In this document: in pieces, positions 38,281 to 47,829 of the stretch
How the letters are laid out: each line of letters opens with the position of its first letter
Position numbering within the stretch: the first letter of the stretch is position 1
Origin: Blastocladiella emersonii ATCC 22665
Taxonomy: Eukaryota > Blastocladiomycota > Blastocladiomycetes > Blastocladiales > Blastocladiaceae
DNA: 64,000 nt
NCBI GenBank assembly: GCA_025594325.1
Contig: JANHCV010000010.1
Coordinates: 744,001-808,000 of the forward strand
Direction: 5' to 3'
Notes under the pieces: generated by a model
Seen by the model: the letters and a program-made list of their open reading frames with translations, nothing else
The model's database searches: none
What the model was told of the DNA's origin: nothing
Made by a program: the position numbers and the translations under genes

Positions 38281-39888
38281 GGTTTACTGACTGTCAACAA
38301 AAAGGCTCCATGGGCTCAAGTGCGTTTGAACGCAACGTTCTTTTTTCTGGGTAGCTGGGCCTGGGTCAGGGTCAGGGTGGTGGCAAGTCATGGACCGTGG
38401 GAGGGCCCAGGTCACGGTTTGAGAGGTTCGTGACCTCGGCCTCTGCTGGTGCCCAAGTCGGGGTCATGGGGGGGGGGGGTGGAGGTCCGGTTCTTCGCCG
38501 TCAGTCGCGTCCCAGGTCACGGTTTGAGCGGATCGTGACCTCGGCCTCGACTGGCTCCCAAGTTGAGCTCATGGGGGGTTCGTGACCTCGGCCTCTGCTG
38601 GTGCACAAGTCGGGGTCATGGGGGGTGGAGGTCCGGTTCTTCGCCATCAGTCGCGTCCCAGGTCACGGTTTGAGCGGATCGTGACCTCGGCCTCGACTGG
38701 CTCCCAAGTTGAGCTCATGGGGGGTTTGTGACCTCGGCCTCTGCTGGCGCCCAAGTCGGGGTCATGGGGGGTGGAGGTCCGGTTCTTCGCACTCAGTCGT
38801 GTCCCAGGTCACAGTTTGAGCGGATCGTGACCTCGGCCTCGACTGGCTCCCAAGTTGAGCTCATGGGGGGTTCGTGACCTCGGCCTCTGCTGGCGCCCAA
38901 GTCGGGGTCATGGGGGGTGGAGGTCCGGTTCTTCGCCCTCAGTTGTGTCCCAGGTCACGGTTTGAGCGGATCGTGACCTCGGCCTCGACTGGCTCCCAAG
39001 TTGGGCTCATGGGGGGTTTGTGACCTCGGCCTCTGCTGGCGCCCAAGTCGGGGTCATGGGGGGGGGAGGCCCGGTTCTTCGCCGTCAGTCGTGTCCCAGG
39101 TCACAGTTTGAGCGGATCGTGACCTCGGACCCTACTGGCTCCCAAGTTGGGCTCCTGGGGGGGTCTGTGACTTTGCCCTCAGTCGCTGCCCAGGTCACGG
39201 TTTGAGAGGTTCGTGACCTGAGACGCGATTGGCTCCCAAGTTGGGCTCCTGGGGGGTCCGTGACTTTGCCCTCAGTTGCTGCCCAGGTCACGGTTTGAGC
39301 GGGCCGTGACCTCGGCCTCTGCTGGCTCCCAAGTTGGGCTCCTGGGGGGTCCGTGACTTTGCCCTCAGTCGCTGCCCAGGTCACGGTTTGAGCGGGCCGT
39401 GACCTCGGCCTCTGCTGGCTCCCAAGTTTGGGCTCCTGGGGGGTCCGTGACTTTGCCCTCAGTCGCTGCCCAGGTCACGGTTCAAGGATCGTGACCTGAG
39501 ACGCGATTGGCTCCCAAGTTGGGCTCCTGGGGGTCTGTGACTTTGCCCTCAGTCGCTGCCCAGGTCACGGTTCAAGGATCGTGACCTCGGACCCTACTGG
39601 CTCCCAAGTTGGGCTCCTGGGGGGTCCGTGACTTTGCCCTCAGTCGCTGCCCAGGTCACGGTTCAAGGATTGTGACATCGGCCTCAACTGGCTCCCAAGT
39701 CGGGGTCATGGGGGAGGTCGTGTCTGGGTCAGGGACAGGTCACGCAAGGGCAGCCGGGCCTGGGTCAGGACAGTGGCAAGTCATGGGCCATGCCAACAAG
39801 GGCTCCCGGGTCACAGCCATTAGCGCTAAATCCTGCGCGTTTAAACGCACCTGCCCTGTCACCTTTTCTGTTACCTCATCATAACAAC
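38281..39888. repeat. Inverted-pair array, candidate replication origin / iterons
   Basis: From about 38405 to 39680 the sequence is built of imperfect tandem units of about 150 bp, later about 90 bp. About twelve copies carry AGGTCACGG or AGGTCACAG, then an 8-13-nt spacer such as TTTGAGCGGAT, then CGTGACCT: an inverted pair. Between them lie GGCTCCCAAGTTGGGCTC and GGGTCATGGGGGG blocks. The array is flanked by a direct repeat containing GGTGGCAAGTCATGG (about 38380-38395) or GTGGCAAGTCATGG (about 39774). GTTTAAAC at 39840 lies before the primase-helicase. There is no coding sequence. Confidence 0.85.
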
Positions 39889-42800
39889 ATGGTCTGCGAG
39901 ACGGTCCCCGACAATGCAGGTGGCAAATCCTTTGGTCTCCAGTGGTACCGTGGCAAGGACGGCGGCGGCAGCGACATGGGCCCTCAGCGCAAGCTCTTGT
40001 CCGAGCTGCAAGACGACGAGACGGTCATCAAGCGCCTCATCAACAAGGGCGTCGACAACCATGGCGAACCCAAGGCGGCGCACTATTTTGCCAAGGTCAA
40101 GACAGTGGGCCTGGCTGGGCTCCTCAACAAGAACCGCTGCATCCAGGAGATGGTCCACCCCGAGCGCCTGTCCAAGGTCTACTTTGACATTGACTGCCCG
40201 GGCAACAACAAGGACGTGACGCTGGACGTCATCAAGAAGGTCATCCTGGCCCAGTTCCCCGGCGCCAACCTCCAGGTCTGCGGCTACGAGACGGACCTCA
40301 AAAAGTCGTGGCACATTGTCCTCAGCAACTACACGGCCACGCTCAAGGACATGTCGTTCCTGAAGCTGTTCTGCAGCCACCCCGACCACGTCAAGCTCGG
40401 CTTTGACGCCAGCGTGTACAGCAAGCACCGCTTCATGAAGTGCATCAACCAGTCCAAGCCCAAGAAGACACCCGGCACGTTCAAGGCAGGGAACAAGGAC
40501 CGCCTGTCCAAGCATCTGATCCAGTACGACTTTGACCCCAACTGCGTGCCGATCTCGGACCTGTCCTTTGTCGAGTTTGTGTCTGCCAAGGCCAAGGCAG
40601 CGCGGGCCAAGCGCCGCAAGGGTCGCTTTGACTACGACCTCGACATCCCCAAGTTCAAGGACGTGCAGATCGACCCCGACTTCTTCTACTACAACGCCAC
40701 GCCACTCGAGATCCTCCACAACCTCCCTGTCAGCCCCGAGAACGCGTTCCACAACAACGTGACCTGGCTGATCATGACCTGGGCCATGCGCAAGGGTGTC
40801 ACCTTTGAACAGTTCTGGGCGTGGACGTCGCAGCAGGACAACTCGGCTCAGCGCTTTGCCAAGTACCAGCAGCGGTGGGGCGAGATTGCCAGCAACTGCG
40901 ACTACCAGGTGCCAGACAAGTTCATCAAGGCCATCTTCTACAAGCGGTTCCGGGACGCGTTCAAGTCCAAGGCCATGATCAAGTTTGAGCAGTCGCTCCA
41001 GGTCCCCGCCGACGTGACCGTCCCCAACCAGTTCCTGAGCTGCAACGACATTACCGAGGCCAAGTTCAACGTGCTGGCCACGGGCATGGGCTCCAACAAG
41101 ACAGGCGCTGTTTGCGACTACATTGCCAAGTACCCAGACGCGCGAGTGGTCTGGATCACACCTCGCATCACCCTGGCCCACAACACCGAGGGTCGAGCCC
41201 GCGAACAGAAGCTTGGCTTTGTCAACTACCGCAGCATCAAGGACAAGAAGACACTGGGGGATCACAAGCGACTCATTGTCTCGCCGTGCTCGCTGCACTA
41301 CTTGACCGAGCCCTACAACATTGTTGTGGTGGACGAGTCCGAGACAGTCCTCAAGATGTTCCAGGACGCCAAGTTGCACACAACCACCATTCGCAACAAC
41401 CTCGAGGCCAACCTCAAGGCCTTCAAGACGCTGTGCGAGCACAAGGGCAGCAAGGGTATCTTCATGGACGCGTTTGTCACGAACCTGACTATGGACGTCC
41501 TCCGCTCCTTTACTGTTGAGCACAACATCAAGACCATACTCCATGGTAAGATCAAGGTGATCACGAACACGCTTGGCAAGGAGTTTGAGCCGCGCAAGAT
41601 GAGCCTCATCACCGACAACAAGGACAAGGACAAGGAGAAGTCCGCCGAAGACATCATGGAGAGCAACATCATTGCCGACCTCAAGGCCAACAAGAAGCTC
41701 TACCTCTTCCTCCCACGACCATGCAAGAAGTCAACCAAGTGGTCGGTGCAGACCTTTGGCGAGTACCTTGAGCGGGTCTTTGCCGAGGAGACGTGGAAGA
41801 TTGGCAAGCAGATCAAGCTCTACCACGGCGACCGCCCCAACCACGAGGACAAGGAACTCATTGACCCCAACTCTGTGTGGGGCGACAATACGGTCCGTAT
41901 AGTCATCGCCAACCTCAAGATCACCATTGGCGTCAACTTCTCGACAAAGAACAAGTTTGACAAGGTGTACGCGCGCTACGAGTCCTGGGTCCCTGCCCGC
42001 AACTTCTTCCAGGCAATCTACCGCGTGCGCTACCCCATTGACAACGAGATCGTGTTCATGATCAGCAATGGTTGCCACGGCGCGTACATGAACAAGTCCC
42101 AGGTTATTAACTCAGACTTGGTCGGCAAACTTCACCAGGCCATTGTCAAGAACACAGATCTCGAGAACGAGATGGCCGCTGTGACCTCGTGCCTCAAGGT
42201 CTTTGACACCTTCCGCAAGGTTGCCAACATTGTCATGGACGACTCCCCCGAGTACTACTACAAGGCGCACCCCGAGATTGAGGATGTCATGACATCGGGC
42301 TGGTCCTTTGACTGGGCAAACGTCCAGCTTCCATCCAAGGAGACCCTGCGCGACCACTGCAAGGGTACACTCAAGGACCCGGACTGGACCATCTGCCTCT
42401 CCGTCCGCAAGGCCTTCTTCATCCGCAAGTTCAAGGGTCTGAGCGAGAACAACATGGAGGCCATCTGGGACGACAACGCCGAGCGCTTCATGGAACGTAT
42501 CCAGTACTTTTACACCAAGGACAAGGCCCACGTCCTGCACAAGCTCCTTGACCACAACGGCATGGACCTCCGCACGTCCGAGGAGTTCAACATCCAGGCC
42601 ACCATCCCCGCCACGTTTGAAGCAGACATCCACAAGTACTTCAAGAAGCTTGGGTATTACAAGTGTGACACAGCAACAGTCCTAAACAGGCTTCTCAGCA
42701 CTTACTTTAACAAGTGCCTTGCTGTGCCAGACAAGGATGAACCCCGGGTCTCAGTACGCGGCAAGAAGTACACTAACCTGAAGTGGACGGAAGACATCAA

Positions 42801-42909
42801 CTACTTTGTCATGTACAAGACCTGGACCACTGCCCCGGCCGAGTCGGCGCCATTTGTCCTGGAGCTGGACCTGGACGAGGTCTACGACGAGCTCATCAAC
42901 GAGCCCTAA
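39889..42909 (+). CDS. Primase-helicase with origin-binding-protein-type SF2 helicase
   Basis: 1006 aa from ATG at 39889 (preceded by CATCATAACAAC). The N-terminal third looks like an archaeo-eukaryotic primase: KVYFDIDC with D100 and D102, then KSWHIVLSNY and DASVYSKHRFMKCINQSK. The helicase part has Walker A GMGSNKTG near residues 398-405, VVWITPRITLAHN (motif Ia), VVVDESE near 480-486 (motif II), and QAIYRVRYP near 707-715 (motif VI), the arrangement of herpesvirus UL9-like origin-binding helicases found in many PLVs and giant viruses. It is the replication protein of the element, and the array of inverted pairs immediately upstream is its likely target. No DNA polymerase domain is present. 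Confidence 0.83.
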   Translation: MVCETVPDNAGGKSFGLQWYRGKDGGGSDMGPQRKLLSELQDDETVIKRLINKGVDNHGEPKAAHYFAKVKTVGLAGLLNKNRCIQEMVHPERLSKVYFDIDCPGNNKDVTLDVIKKVILAQFPGANLQVCGYETDLKKSWHIVLSNYTATLKDMSFLKLFCSHPDHVKLGFDASVYSKHRFMKCINQSKPKKTPGTFKAGNKDRLSKHLIQYDFDPNCVPISDLSFVEFVSAKAKAARAKRRKGRFDYDLDIPKFKDVQIDPDFFYYNATPLEILHNLPVSPENAFHNNVTWLIMTWAMRKGVTFEQFWAWTSQQDNSAQRFAKYQQRWGEIASNCDYQVPDKFIKAIFYKRFRDAFKSKAMIKFEQSLQVPADVTVPNQFLSCNDITEAKFNVLATGMGSNKTGAVCDYIAKYPDARVVWITPRITLAHNTEGRAREQKLGFVNYRSIKDKKTLGDHKRLIVSPCSLHYLTEPYNIVVVDESETVLKMFQDAKLHTTTIRNNLEANLKAFKTLCEHKGSKGIFMDAFVTNLTMDVLRSFTVEHNIKTILHGKIKVITNTLGKEFEPRKMSLITDNKDKDKEKSAEDIMESNIIADLKANKKLYLFLPRPCKKSTKWSVQTFGEYLERVFAEETWKIGKQIKLYHGDRPNHEDKELIDPNSVWGDNTVRIVIANLKITIGVNFSTKNKFDKVYARYESWVPARNFFQAIYRVRYPIDNEIVFMISNGCHGAYMNKSQVINSDLVGKLHQAIVKNTDLENEMAAVTSCLKVFDTFRKVANIVMDDSPEYYYKAHPEIEDVMTSGWSFDWANVQLPSKETLRDHCKGTLKDPDWTICLSVRKAFFIRKFKGLSENNMEAIWDDNAERFMERIQYFYTKDKAHVLHKLLDHNGMDLRTSEEFNIQATIPATFEADIHKYFKKLGYYKCDTATVLNRLLSTYFNKCLAVPDKDEPRVSVRGKKYTNLKWTEDINYFVMYKTWTTAPAESAPFVLELDLDEVYDELINEP

Positions 42910-43008
42910 GACAGTCCACGACCTGCCACGCTGCCTTCCTGCCTGCTAAGACGCTGCCTGCTAAGACGCTCCCTTGCCCTGACCCCTGTCCCGCCCAATA
43001 CATTGATG
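42910..43008. other. Short repeats next to the right TIR
   Basis: CTGCCTGCTAAGACG units (two or three) and two CCCTTGCCCTGACCCC-like segments. No gene. Related units border the left TIR. Confidence 0.6.
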
Positions 43009-43827
43009 CTGCTAAGACGCTCCCCTGCCCTGACCCCCGTACCCTGACCTCTTGTCTTTGAAAGTTCCACTTTCATGGCAAAAAAGGGTAGTGTATATAT
43101 ATACTCTGTCGTAATATGCCATGAAAGTGGAACTTTACAGTGAGTGGCTTCATAGCAGCTGCTTGCGGCAGGTGGTCAGGGACTGGCTCGGGGGCTGCTC
43201 ACAGATCGACTTGCAGCTGTGCTCAGGGACCAGACCAGGGAACTCTGTCAGTGGGTAGCCGCAGCTGCGCTGCTCTTCGTCTCGCTGCGCTCGCCGGCCG
43301 CCGCCGACCGCTCGGGGTAAGCAATGGTCAGCCTGAGTGGTTGGTCAGGGACAGGCTCAGGGATCTGCTCTCGGACTTGTCTTGCAGATCAACTCGCAGA
43401 TCGACTCGCAGCCGTGCTCAGGGACCAGACCAGGGAACTCTGTCAGTGGGTAGCCGCAGCTGCGCTGCTCTTCGTCTCGCTGCGCTCGCCGGCCGCCGCC
43501 GACCGCTCGGGGTAAGCAATGGTCAGCCCAAGGGGTTGGTTAGGGACGGGCTCGGGGGTCAGGTCAGGGACTCACTCCTGGACCGCTCGCCCCCTCCCTT
43601 CCACCCACCCTCCCGCCCACCTGCTTCGGCCTTCGGCCTCCGTCCGCGTGTCGTGTTCCCTAAGGGAACACGACATTTGAATCCAACATTTTATTAACCA
43701 CCCGGGGTAAGCAACGGGGTCTCACGTGGTTACCCCGAGTGACTGTCGCCGACCGCTCGGGGTAAGCAATTGGTCAGCCCAAGTGGCAGTGGGTCAGCCC
43801 ATGTCGTATCCCTTAAGGGATACGACA
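43009..43827. repeat. Right terminal inverted repeat
   Basis: Mirror of 27246-28065 (x + y = 71073 near the tip, 71074 after one G-run difference). It contains the tip palindrome (43802-43827), the inner near-palindrome (43649-43675), the 20-bp stem hairpin (43061-43136) and the two direct repeats. Confidence 0.92.
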
Positions 43828-43832
43828 GGCGT
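43828..43832. other. Target-site duplication, right
   Basis: GGCGT directly outside the right tip, the same as 27241-27245. Confidence 0.92.
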
Positions 43833-43910
43833 GCTCAGCGCGACGATCAGTGCGATGGCGTGCTCGGGCAGGGATGATAGTAGCAGCGGTGGTTCATTCA
43901 TTGTTTTCAT
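43828..43910 (-). pseudogene. 863-aa family gene, right-arm copy, 5' fragment
   Basis: ATG at 43910 and 27 codons up to the insertion. One residue differs from the left-arm copy (MKTMNE here, MKTMNK there). Translation would run into the element's TIR and stop soon. Confidence 0.8.
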
Positions 43911-44059
43911 GTGCAAGGGTTGGCAAGGGGAGAGAGGGCCGGCTGTGGCGAAGCAGTGCGGTCAAGGCAAGGCACCCAAATCGCGTCACCCCCGCCACAT
44001 CACGTCCTCGTGATGGGCGCGCTGATGCTTCCAAAGTCCACATTCTCTGCTGCAAGGTT

Positions 44060-45610
44060 CTATTGCGTTATCGAAAAGTCGTCGAGTGACGCCCTGTTGC
44101 CGCCCCAGTGGACGAAGACGGGGCTCTCGCGGCGCAGGTGGGCCTTGGCTGCCTGATACTGCACCGCCGCGAGCTTGGCGTCGGAGTATCGCGACCTACA
44201 CCGCGACGGGATCAGCGAGATCCCGTCGACATGGTCCCTCATCGGATGAACAACGCACCACGTCGATGTGTCGTGCCTAGCCTTGGCCGCTACCTCGAGC
44301 CAGCGCGCAAACCACACGGGCATGCTCAGCTCGCTCCGCGTCTTGGCCGCAAACGTGCCGTCCTTGCCGGGAGCGGCGCCCTGCTTGCGCCCGTTGACCG
44401 TGTTCTCGGCACCCTTGTCGCTCCCCAACCACCATGCGACGGCTAAACGACCACGAGGTGAGTCCACGATGCGAGGAAGCCGCGAAGATGCTCGCACAGT
44501 GTGGAGCTGACACGACAGGAACCGACTCGGTCGACTGCAACCATTGCTGCGAGTACGCGAACGCAACGCGCGTCGACACGATGGCGGGCACCTGGACGAT
44601 GTGATCAGCGACGCGGTGAACGAGCGCGCGCTCGAGGGCCGTCGGGTTGAACAGGTCGCCAACGACGACGGACGCGAGCACGATCGGGTCGGGGATCAGA
44701 ATGCTCAGCAGCGCGCCCTGCAGCCCGACGCACTGCCACTGCGCGAGCTTGTCACTGCAGCTGTGCGAGCACGTCGGGACCGCGTCGTTACGGCCGGGTT
44801 TGGTACGCAGCACGCCGACCATGTCAAAGCCGTTGCGTCCGCGCACGAGGCCGGCGCTGCCGCCTTCGGCCGCAGCGGCGTGGATCAGCGCGCGCTTGTG
44901 CTCGGTGCGGTTCGCTTCGCTGACAGCATCGACTGAGCCTTGCTCGCGGACGTGGTCGGCGAGCGACTCGAGGCTCCCGTCACCGCCTACATAGTAGTCT
45001 TGGGGTCAGTGGCTGACGCGCAGCATCGTCGTGAAAGCCACAAACAGGGTGCCTGCGAGATGTACATGTGCAGCCGCACGTCGGAGCGGATGCGAAACCG
45101 CTTCGGCTCGTCAGCCTGCTCGCTTGAGACGGGCTCGAGGATCTGGCACCACTTCGCTGGTTTCCCGCTGGCCAACAGGTCGACCTGCTCAAGCAAGAAG
45201 CTAGCCACAAGCGAGTCGTCAGTTCGAGCCATGGAGACTGTGCGGGCGATTGACAACGTACCGCCGGAATGCGCGGCGGCAGAGCACCTCGGCGTGGCTG
45301 TCGTTGACCGTCTCGCACGACGCCGAGTCGCGGTTGAGGCACTTGAGTCCCGTCCCGATCGCGACGCAAGTCAACGGCTGCCCTAAGTGTGCTTTAAGTT
45401 CAGCGAGAGACTCATGAAGACCATGCGACCCTGCAGCGGACCGGCGACCTCGGCGACGATGCCAGCGACGCACGTCCAATCCCGCCGCTTGCTCCCGGGC
45501 GGGTGAGCTGGCCGGTACCCGATCCGGTCAAACCGGTCGAGCACCGTCTGTGCGATCGCGTCGCCGTCCATTGCAGCAAGTAGTGTCGGATTTAGTTCAT
45601 TGGCTTGCAT
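44060..45610 (-). CDS. TAD1: tRNA-specific adenosine deaminase 1 (complete, five exons)
   Basis: Exons on the minus strand: 45610-45442, 45382-45262, 45200-45046, 44986-44498 and 44442-44060. The four introns are 55-61 nt and all joins keep phase, giving 438 aa. The ADAR-type deaminase domain is clear: VAIGTG, the zinc/catalytic HAE in VNDSHAEVLCRRAF, the second zinc ligand in YISQAPCGDGS (created by the third splice), the third in CSHSCSDKLAQW, and the RTKPGR inositol-phosphate/active-site loop. TAD1 converts A37 of tRNA-Ala to inosine. The donor of intron 1 (GTCCGC) and that of intron 3 (GTTTGT) are weaker than the GTACG used elsewhere. The left-arm copy shares the last two exons visible in the window. 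Confidence 0.9.
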
Positions 45611-46530
45611 AGCAGTGGTAGCGGCGGAGAGGGAGGGTCTGAGCAACGGCGGTCTATTCAGAGGTCTTCATCGGCAGCAAACTCCTGCTCTCGCCGCTTG
45701 TCGATGCGGTCTTGCTTCTTGGAGTGGATCTCGGCGCCGAGCACCTGGAACTGTGCCGCGACTACAGCAAGGCGGCAATGGTCCTCGTTGCACACAAGGG
45801 CGAGCGGTGACCTCCTGTTACGGAGCTCCGTTACGCACATATCAGATCTGTGTTGCTCGCTTTCGTACGGCTATGCAGATGAGTTGAGCGGTCTTCTTTG
45901 CGCATCGCAAGCGTCTGGCGACAGCATAGAGCTCGAGGGTCAGGTGAGTGGCGCAGCGCGTCCCTCATTTCAAGCCACGACGCGCGTCCCCGTTCCCCAA
46001 GCAAGTTCGCGGGGGCTCCCCACTTCGGACGTCCTCTCGGTGCAAAGGATCCGGAACTGACGTCAATGTGGACCGAGTTCCTTCGTTGGCTTCCCAACGC
46101 GATCGGTTCTTGTTCCGGGCGCCGTCGAAAAGGTCGCAAGCCGGTGTGGCACCCTCGGACGCATGCACGTAAAGCGCCTGAAAACAACTTTGCTCGGATG
46201 TGTTGGGTCTGTTGCTGGCACCTGGTGACCATCGTCACGCGTGCGAGCGCCGAGAGACGCGCGCGCATCTTTGCATGAGAGCGCAGCCGTGTCAATCTCA
46301 TGTGATGAGCTCGTTCTCGTGATGGTCCCTCTCATTGAAGTTGGGAGCTTGAACAGGCTCGTTGCGAAAGATTTCGCGGGAGGGTTGGGCCGCCGACGCT
46401 CAAGGAACCCGTTCTCGGCCGTTGCAGGAGCTGGCCATGCAAGTTGGAGCGCCTCATCGGCGTGCGAGGGCGAGTTTCTCGCGCTGGCGAAGCTCGCCAG
46501 CTGTTGATGACGGTGGGGATGAGCGAGGCC
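45611..46530. other. Intergenic region upstream of TAD1
   Basis: About 0.9 kb between TAD1 (minus) and the first cysteine-rich gene (plus). It contains a 60-codon minus-strand frame at 45658-45840 (see separate entry). The rest shows no recognisable features. Confidence 0.4.
45658..45840 (-). CDS. Possible short gene or exon (60 aa)
   Basis: A frame starting at ATG 45840 with helical, charged composition (HSKKQDRIDKRREQEFAADE) ending 47 bp upstream of the TAD1 start. The C-terminal half looks protein-like, the first 15 residues less so, so it could be a terminal exon of a spliced gene. Not recognised. Confidence 0.25.
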   Translation of the reverse strand: MCVTELRNRRSPLALVCNEDHCRLAVVAAQFQVLGAEIHSKKQDRIDKRREQEFAADEDL

Positions 46531-46537
46531 TATAAAG
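46531..46537 (+). promoter_or_regulatory. TATA box of cysteine-rich gene 1
   Basis: TATAAAG, 78-84 bp upstream of the ATG at 46615. Confidence 0.7.
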
Positions 46538-46614
46538 CCAAGGCGCTCCCGTGTTAAATGCTCGAGACACTAGCAAAGGCCACACTCAGCCCTTCTCCAA
46601 GTCCTCGTAACAAT

Positions 46615-46915
46615 ATGCGCGCCACCAAGATCATCTTCGCGTTCGCTGCCGTCCTCGCCCTTTCGGTGTCCACGGTCGCCGCTGCTCCTGCCGGTGAGGT
46701 CGGGACGGACGCTGCCGTCCGTACGTTGCTCCTGCGCGACCATGTTCATGCCTCAACGAAAGGCTAAAGAGATCCCACGTCTTCGTGTTATAGGCCCCAT
46801 ATGGTGCTATCCTTCGTGCGCCCGCCGCTGCCAAGCCACCTGCGGCTCGGATCGCAACTGTCTGGTCGATTGCTATGACGACTGTGAGCACATGTGCCCC
46901 CCTCACCGCGCCTAA
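46615..46915 (+). CDS. Cysteine-rich secreted microprotein 1 (75 aa, two exons)
   Basis: Exon 1 is 46615-46720 and exon 2 is 46794-46915. The 73-nt intron starts GTACGT and ends TTATAG, phase 1. Exon 1 encodes the signal peptide (MRATKIIFAFAAVLALSVST...) and a short propeptide-like segment. Exon 2 encodes the mature part with eight cysteines spaced C-x3-C-x3-C-x3-C-x5-C-x3-C-x3-C-x3-C. That lattice predicts two antiparallel helices tied by disulphides. The paralogue at 47830 has the same intron position and exactly the same spacing. Function is unknown; secreted, possibly an extracellular effector, surface or defence peptide. Confidence 0.72.
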
Positions 46916-47755
46916 GGAGTCCACGATGCCCTGAAGCGCTGAAGCTAGCGGCGCGAGCGAGAGATCAAGCGCAACCGAGCAAGATGGGTTTTGAAAAGAG
47001 GATAGTTGTTCCGGAGAGCAGAAAACATATAGGCGTTGATCTCTATACTTGACTTGAGGTGAGCGAGCGTGAGGCGGGGCTCGGTGTCCTTGGTCATGCG
47101 CGTGACGCAGCGTCAGGCATCTAGACGATCGGCACCATGTGCTGCGACATTTAGCTGCGTCGAAAGGAGCTGTATCAGCGCAACAGCGCGAGGTGCTGAC
47201 TGACATTTTCTTGACCACCGGTTACGCGACGACGGAGAGGCGAAAGTCGCCGATCACTCGGTCATGTGGGTGGCGCAGCACGTCGTCGTTGGTCGCTCAT
47301 CGCGCGTTGCGTGTCGTCGAAGTGGGTCGAGTTCCACAACTAGCCTCTGGTACCGAGAAATATGCTCCTCAATTTTAAGGCTTTTCGAAGACATGGGCGA
47401 GGGACGCGAAATTCGCGTGCAAGGTCGGGCAGCGGTCCACATCAAGCACTTAACGCCGACCCGTGTCGTCTGGTCGCGAGTTCACCACGCACGAACGTGC
47501 GCGTTCAGGGCTCCCATCATGGTCTTTCGTGGGACCATACGGCTTACGTACGCGCGCCGCCCAAGGATTTCGCGGTTCGATGAGCCGTCCGCTCCGTATA
47601 TGGCACTCGTGCTCCGCGCCCACGTCCTCGAAATGGAGCGCGAACGCGAGTTGGATCGCCTCCTCCACGCGACCGTGAGCAACTGTTGTTCGCTCAGCTG
47701 CAGGTCGCGCGACCTCGCGCGCATCAGTGTCAGGAAGGAGGGGACGAGCGAATAC
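46916..47755. other. Intergenic region between the two cysteine-rich genes
   Basis: About 0.84 kb. Part of the 3' flank of gene 1 (about 47160-47220, TGTATCAGCGCAACAGCGCG) is similar to the 3' flank of gene 2 (about 48385-48440), which marks the ends of a tandem duplication. No gene supported. Confidence 0.4.
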
Positions 47756-47762
47756 TATAAAG
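47756..47762 (+). promoter_or_regulatory. TATA box of cysteine-rich gene 2
   Basis: TATAAAG, 68-74 bp upstream of the ATG at 47830. Confidence 0.7.
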
Positions 47763-47829
47763 CCGAGCGCCCTCCCGCCGCTCACTCTTGCTCTCCAGCT
47801 CACAACTCTCCGCAAGACCTTCCAACAAG

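Larger units (their letters stand above)
27246..43827. mobile_element. Complete Polinton-like virus / Maverick-like element (16,582 bp)
   Basis: The termini are defined by the TIRs, the 5-bp target duplication and the empty site in the other arm. Gene order from the left: small membrane and small unknown ORFs, penton or minor-capsid candidate, 88-aa protein, major capsid candidate, packaging ATPase, 571-aa protein and 83-aa protein (all minus), fibre (plus), rve integrase and tyrosine-recombinase-like protein (minus), inverted-pair array, primase-helicase (plus). No genes need introns. Base composition is less GC-rich than the host genes and AT-rich tracts precede the start codons, in contrast to host promoters. 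A jelly-roll capsid module plus ATPase plus integrase plus primase-helicase without a recognisable PolB is typical of PLVs rather than classical Mavericks. Every gene is open and the TIRs are nearly identical, so it is young. Confidence 0.9.
43828..44552. repeat. Right arm of inverted duplication, outer part
   Basis: Reverse complement of 1-725 (x + y = 44553). A few substitutions in the intergenic part relative to the left arm. It includes the 3' end of TAD1. Homology may continue past 44552, but the left partner lies outside the window. Confidence 0.92.

Noticed and set aside
38405-39680. Possible CRISPR-like array
   Set aside because: Units are imperfect tandem copies without unique spacers, no cas-like genes are present, and the host is a eukaryote.
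1-44552. Inverted duplication as a pure assembly artefact
   Set aside because: The arms differ at several positions, including a coding change, and are joined to different unique sequence inside. Not excluded without reads, but the less likely reading.
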